Part shown: positions 6,976 to 10,843 of the stretch, piece after piece
Layout of the letters: each line of letters begins with the position of its first letter
Numbering within the stretch: the first letter of the stretch is position 1
NCBI GenBank assembly: GCA_036244855.1
Contig: BQKZ01000631.1
Span: forward strand, 133,458 to 144,300
Direction of reading: 5' to 3'
Origin: Temnopleurus reevesii
Taxonomy: Eukaryota > Echinodermata > Echinoidea > Temnopleuroida > Temnopleuridae
DNA length: 10,843 nt
Position numbers and translations under genes: made by a program
Notes under the pieces: model-generated
Seen by the model: only the letters and a program-made list of their open reading frames with translations
What the model was told of the DNA's origin: nothing
Databases searched by the model: none

Positions 6976-7080
6976 CTCAAATGTATCCATGAACTATGAT
7001 TTGTATCAGGATTATGACTGCCTTAATTGATATTGGAATGACATCGATTAGTGGACATTAAGTTTTACCTCTTTTTGTAC

Positions 7081-7172
7081 GCACATCCACACACACCCAC
7101 ATTCACACACGCACACACAAACAACACACATACTGTATAAGTATATACAAACACACACGTATAAAAACACAC
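7081..7172. repeat. degenerate CA-rich repeat
   Basis: ACACACCCACATTCACACACGC and similar runs are followed by more CA patches up to AAAACACACAC. It has the same decayed dinucleotide character as 6896-6975. Confidence 0.7.
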
Positions 7173-7271
7173 ACTTCTCTCCCTCCTCTGTCACGCACAA
7201 AATACTGAAAATACGCTCTTTCTTTTATGTTTGTCGTTGAGCACTTACCCCTCACGCACATTCACACAAAT

Positions 7272-7272
<1 letters not shown>

Positions 7273-7308
<36 letters not shown>
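7273..7308. repeat. (CA)18 microsatellite
   Basis: Eighteen uninterrupted CA units, the longest dinucleotide run of the CA class here, flanked by imperfect CA sequence on both sides. Perfect runs of this length are usually length-variable in populations. Confidence 0.95.
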
Positions 7309-7312
<4 letters not shown>

Positions 7313-7509
7313 TACACCCACAGGCATACATCGAATAGAACCTAAATTGCATCACCTGAATCTATGCTCTCTTACTCCACACCCTCATCATGCACCAATC
7401 AAGCGCCAATACACCCACATCTTCTCAATTTCCTTCATTTTAACCCACCTCAATGTCTGGCAGTCTGGCGGTATATAACGATCATTAATCAGGGCTGGTT
7501 AAGGAAGGG

Positions 7510-7605
7510 ATGAGCAGACGTCACATCGATCCAGGCCGGCGGGCCCGGCAGGAGCCCTGGGTAAGATACGCACGGCAATCACGGGCAACAGGACGGGTGG
7601 TCTGA
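7510..7605 (+). other. CpG-rich GC patch with a 31-codon Arg-rich frame
   Basis: About 7515-7600 is markedly GC- and CpG-rich between pyrimidine-rich repeats. It contains GGCCGGCGGGCCCGGC and a CCAGG/CCTGG dyad at 7531-7560. ATG at 7510 opens 31 codons to TGA at 7603-7605, with about ten Arg. CCCTGG|GTAAGA at 7555-7566 resembles a 5' splice donor. It might be a fragment of an exon, a repeat, or an isolated CpG island. I do not recognise the peptide and would not call it a gene. Confidence 0.2.
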
Positions 7606-7639
7606 CTTTTAATATTATGAAGATTTTCTCAAAGTGAAC

Positions 7640-7980
7640 TCACCTTTCCCTTCTCCGTTCGTTTGTCTCCCTCTCTTTCATAGCTCATCTTCTGAATAAT
7701 TCTGTCTCTGTATCTTTTTCTTTCTTTGTTGACTGCTGTTTTGAACAAACACAACAATTTTTCTCATACCATGCACATATATGAAAAATCACTTTGCTTA
7801 TCTTCGGTCTATATGACCTACTTTTTCTTTCACGCACATTTAAACGCACACTATATTTTTATATCATTCTCATAGAAAAACGTATAAATACACCCATCTA
7901 CAGAATACACACACGCAGACACCCCCTCTTGTTTTCTCGCTCTCTCTCTCTATCTCTCTCTCTATCATATACATACACAT
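7640..7980. repeat. pyrimidine-rich low-complexity stretch with TC microsatellite
   Basis: C/T-rich sequence runs from about 7640 and includes an interrupted (TC)n tract at 7936-7965. Short CA patches are interspersed. The open frame here gives Ser/Leu repeats and is not coding. Confidence 0.65.
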
Positions 7981-8040
7981 TGTCATTTTTGTTATTCATG
8001 TTTTCTGATTAATTTCACACATCCCTCCTATAAATTGATA

Positions 8041-8148
8041 TTCTTCTTCATCACCTGCTACTCTTCTACTCCTCCTCCCCCTCCTCTTCCTCCTCATCCT
8101 CCTCATCCTCCTCATCCTCCTCTTCTTCTTCCTCCTTCTCCTCCTCCT
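8041..8148. repeat. TCC/TTC triplet repeat with 9-bp subrepeat
   Basis: Almost pure pyrimidine triplets. CCTCCTCAT is repeated exactly three times at 8089-8115, with a fourth copy having one change. On the minus strand this would read as a Glu/Asp-rich run, but stops bound it at both ends and it lacks a Met. The Pro-rich + strand frame is likewise a repeat product. Confidence 0.85.
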
Positions 8149-8820
8149 AAACTACTTCCCCCTCCCATCCATCCCCTCTTACCCAAACACCATATTTCCC
8201 ATACATCGAAACATTCTGCTGTATCATCGCAGACTGCAATATTAAACTGGCGAATAATAATTGGAAAATGGCATCATGTAAAATTATAATTGAAGTTACA
8301 TTAGAGCTTCAAAATTTGATCAGTTATGGAAATTGGAATATTACTTTGCCGTTTTTCATGGCGTGTGGGCTGTTTCCAAAACGATGATTCGAATTATTCT
8401 GAAGGTCAAACCAATGCCATTATTGAGTGCAATTGAATTTGATGATCAGTCCAAAAATGAACGGTTTTGTTATATGCGCTATTGCTCATATTCGTCTAGG
8501 CCTGCACCTAAGTTTGATACAGGTATAAGCTATGGCAACGCTAAATAAATATTGGTCTATAATTCCATCCGTCAAATTCGGGTGATTTTAATTGGAATAA
8601 AATACCAGTCAATGCTTACATTAGTTAAAACTAGTTCTTGTAATATGCTTTGTACCATAAATAGGACACATACAAATACATAATTTAATCAAGCAATTGG
8701 GAGAAAATGGCCATAGGCGTGCCTGCAGTAAACAGGTCGGTCGCCAGTAATTATCAATCCTTGACCATTTGCAAATTATTGCTTTCTTGCGTGACTTTAC
8801 CTACGTCTATTATGACGGGG
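8149..8820. other. non-coding spacer
   Basis: No gene is supported. The 71-codon frame at 8333-8548 has a less biased composition than most in this window, but it resembles no family I know and has no splice or promoter context. The region 8705-8830 is somewhat GC-richer, without recognisable features. Confidence 0.5.
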
Positions 8821-9100
8821 GCACGATGAACGAGAGAAAGGGAAGATGAGGCAATGAGCGAGGAAGTGTAGAGAGAAAAATAAAAAGATAGATGGAGAGA
8901 AGGGGGAAGAGTGCAGATATAAACAGAAGATGAATGAATTGACCTTAAGGAGAGGCAAAGATAAAACTAGAGACGGAAGAAAGCTGGGAGGTATTGAGGA
9001 AAAGACAACGAGACAGAAAGTGTAGAGGAAACTGAAGGATGTGTATGGAGAGAAACGAAATGGATTTGAAAAAGAAGAACTGACTCAATAGAAAATGAGA
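8821..9100. repeat. purine-rich low-complexity stretch
   Basis: The + strand is dominated by AGAGAGAAA-, GGGAAGA- and GGAAG-like words for about 280 bases, with scattered pyrimidines. It is not a clean microsatellite. The Ser/Phe-rich minus-strand frame at 8945-9157 reflects this composition. Confidence 0.7.
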
Positions 9101-10078
9101 AGTACTATTATAACTGAATAGCATAGGTGACCAAGAGTTAAGAATGAAAAATAACATTCTCTAAATAAAAATAAAAACTAATGTTTTGGTTTTGGTTGTT
9201 GCAAAGCGCATAAAGCGCAGGAATGAATTCTAAACAAACAATGGAATGAATTTGGTGTTTATTTAAAGTGTAATTTTTTTGTTCGCCAAAATGGAGTTTT
9301 ATCATACCCAAAAATATGTTTGCCTTGTAATAAATAATAAAGCGGTACCACTAGCACATGCTCTCTATCAGAGCAAATAAAAACGGATCCTCAACTCGTA
9401 GTGCCTGAATGGAAAAGAATCTGTCGAATGCAATATTGAATTTTGAGCGCGCCAATATTTGGATTGCATGCAAAGTACAATATTTGAATTGAAATTAGAT
9501 GATATGAATTACATCAGATATTTCTCTTCCGTTTACACTCCCCGTCATGAATACAAGTGAAAGATTGACAAAGGAAAAAAAACAACAACAAGGAAATTGA
9601 TGTAAATGGCTAATTTTAGCAAAAATCATTTCATATATGATAATCAAATTTTTGAGAAGTTTGTGTTAATGGAGTTCTAATATCAACACAAGCTCTGGTT
9701 CTGGATCTGCGCCCTTATCCTTCAATTTGTTTACTTCGATAATTTATGTTCTGATTACCCTATTACGTGATTACAATTGTAAATTGCAAGACACTCTACA
9801 GCATTGATTTATTTTTGTTGTTCAAGTAAGAAAAAAAATGAATGTTATCTTTAATTGAACTGAATTTAAGAAAAAAAAACCCAGCATTCTCCAAGGATTT
9901 AGTCCTACTATCTAGTCTCGGTTAATTTTAAAATTTTCATTTTAAAGTCCCACAGACTTGAAAACAAGACTTTGGAATTGAGGAGGTAGCAACTTGAATA
10001 GAAATATGGGAATATAGAAAGATATACATGGTTAGGGAAAACGAAAAAAGAAAGACGAAGAGGGAAAAGATATAACCA
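9101..10078. other. AT-rich non-coding stretch
   Basis: No gene or element was recognised. Features worth noting are a direct AAAGCGCA pair near 9204-9220, a six-base-pair hairpin at 9359-9375, three CAATATT(T)G-type copies at 9431-9490, and several A runs of seven to eight bases. Confidence 0.55.
9359..9375. repeat. six-base-pair hairpin
   Basis: TGCTCT pairs with AGAGCA around CTATC. The nearby CACTAGCACATG recalls a tRNA D-arm, but no acceptor stem or B box is present, so it is recorded only as a hairpin. Confidence 0.4.
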
Positions 10079-10251
10079 GGGCGGTGTTTCACCAAGTTAT
10101 GAAAGACTTTAAGAAAGACTTTAAGAACGTCTTTATACGCACTTCTTGTGCTTAATGATCGGGAATCTTACGTATTTTACACTGGTTAACATTCTCAAGT
10201 CTTTCTTAAAGTTGTGCGTAACTTTAGGAACGATTTGGTGAAACACCGCCC
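10079..10251. mobile_element. 173-bp TIR MITE with GGGCGG ends
   Basis: The first 17 bases, GGGCGGTGTTTCACCAA, are the exact reverse complement of the last 17. A second block, ACTTTAAGAAAGACTT at 10106-10121, is exactly inverted at 10197-10212, so the arms are homologous over about 45-55 bases with indels. The flanks allow a CAG duplication (10077-10079 and 10251-10253) or CCAGG (10076-10080 and 10250-10254), depending on where the end is placed. GGG/CCC ends with a short duplication would suit PIF/Harbinger-like or related MITEs, but I cannot fix the superfamily. There is no coding capacity. The well-matched termini suggest a younger copy than the 856-1370 element. Confidence 0.8.
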
Positions 10252-10843
10252 AGGTAAATGTCATTTGTCATCAAGACAAACGAAGACGAGCAAGCCTTCA
10301 ATCAAAACTTCATCAAGCGGTGGCCGGCTGCAGAGCAATCCTAAGAAAATAAATAAATATTGCTTCTCTGCTACTGGCAGGGCAATGCACCAATCTACAT
10401 TGCCGTGGTTGGAGGAAAATTACAAATAGATATGATGATCCAAAAATAGATGATAAAAGAAATAGAAAAAAAAATATCCGAAAATCAAAGGGTTTTTTTA
10501 AAAAACGTATGTCACTCAGCACGTTTCGTACACGCAAAAGGGTATTTAGAGAAATTGAAATATAGCGCCACCACTGCACGGCAATAGAAAATGTGGACAA
10601 ATGCGTAGAATAGCATAGTAATTTACCTATTTTATGTTGTACTTTACATTTACTATTAAACATTAATGCGTAGATTAGCCGCAAAATTAGCAGAGGGTCG
10701 TTTTTTCGCATAAACTAAAACAATTAAATTTGTCTATTATCAGATGTTTTGTTTTCAATTAACAAATCAGAAAAAAACTCATACATCTATCATGAGGACC
10801 AACCCTCGGTAAACACGACTAGCAATGTTTAGCCCCCTCTCCC
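10252..10843. other. AT-rich non-coding stretch to window end
   Basis: No gene is supported. The 132-codon minus-strand frame at 10313-10711 is the longest in the window, but it is rich in Phe/Leu/Ile/Ser from A/T runs, has no recognised domain and extends into low-complexity AAAAAA sequence. A GTTTTTTTAAAAAAC near-palindrome lies at 10492-10506. Confidence 0.5.

Noticed and set aside
6896..7308. CRISPR array or satellite array in the CA-rich block
   Set aside because: There are no constant repeats with unique spacers of regular length, only decayed dinucleotide runs.
8035..8289. Proline-rich open frame, and an acidic tract on the other strand
   Set aside because: Both are readings of the TCC triplet repeat. 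The acidic reading is bounded by stops and has no Met.
8333..8548. 71-codon plus-strand open frame
   Set aside because: Less biased composition than others, but it matches no known family and lacks any splice, promoter or conservation evidence.
9345..9410. Second tRNA-like sequence around CACTAGCACATGCTCTCTATCAG
   Set aside because: Only an anticodon-like hairpin is present. There is no B box (GATCCTCAACTCG is a poor match) and no acceptor pairing.
10313..10711. 132-codon minus-strand open frame
   Set aside because: It is rich in Phe, Leu, Ile and Ser from A/T runs, has no recognisable domain or promoter context, and a frame of this length is expected occasionally in AT-rich DNA.

Overview
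The window looks like non-coding DNA from an animal nuclear genome. It is AT-rich and has no long open reading frame; the longest is about 130 codons and reads like translated AT-rich spacer. It is dense in microsatellites (GA, GT/CA, ATCT, TCC and a 31-base G run) and carries degenerate non-autonomous transposable elements. A tRNA-derived SINE, small terminal-inverted-repeat (TIR) elements and a G-homopolymer inside a GA tract suit a marine invertebrate, with an echinoderm such as a sea urchin as my best guess. That assignment rests on general knowledge of repeat styles, not on a recognised gene. No protein-coding exon, rRNA, functional tRNA or CRISPR array could be supported.   Layout: 1-855 is unassigned AT-rich DNA with two adjacent hairpins. 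856-1370 is a 0.5-kb TIR element flanked by TTAA, with a CTCF-like motif inside. 1371-2330 is spacer with a CRE palindrome and a CA-rich patch. 2331-2592 is a tRNA-derived SINE on the + strand. 2593-2958 is spacer with a GC-box/YY1-like cluster. 2959-3475 is a microsatellite block: a 101-base pure purine tract containing G31, GT-rich patches, and the apparent 3' end of a non-LTR retroelement with an ATCT tail. 3476-5227 is spacer with a foldback. 5228-6299 is bracketed by a perfect 15-bp inverted pair and holds a 179-bp pogo/Tigger-like MITE between two diverged 48-bp direct repeats. 6300-6740 is spacer with a 20-bp perfect palindrome. 6740-8160 is a pyrimidine/CA-rich block with (CA)18, TC and TCC tracts, broken by a short CpG-rich patch at 7510-7605. 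8160-8820 is spacer. 8821-9100 is purine-rich. 9101-10078 is spacer. 10079-10251 is a 173-bp TIR element with GGGCGG ends. 10252-10843 is spacer.   There are no genes to place in a pathway. The biological content is a set of nested, mostly decayed mobile elements and structure-prone simple repeats, probably intergenic or inside a large intron. I see no convincing new functional system. The best leads are the nested 5228-6299 locus, the internally repetitive MITE, and the TTAA-flanked element with its CTCF-like motif.
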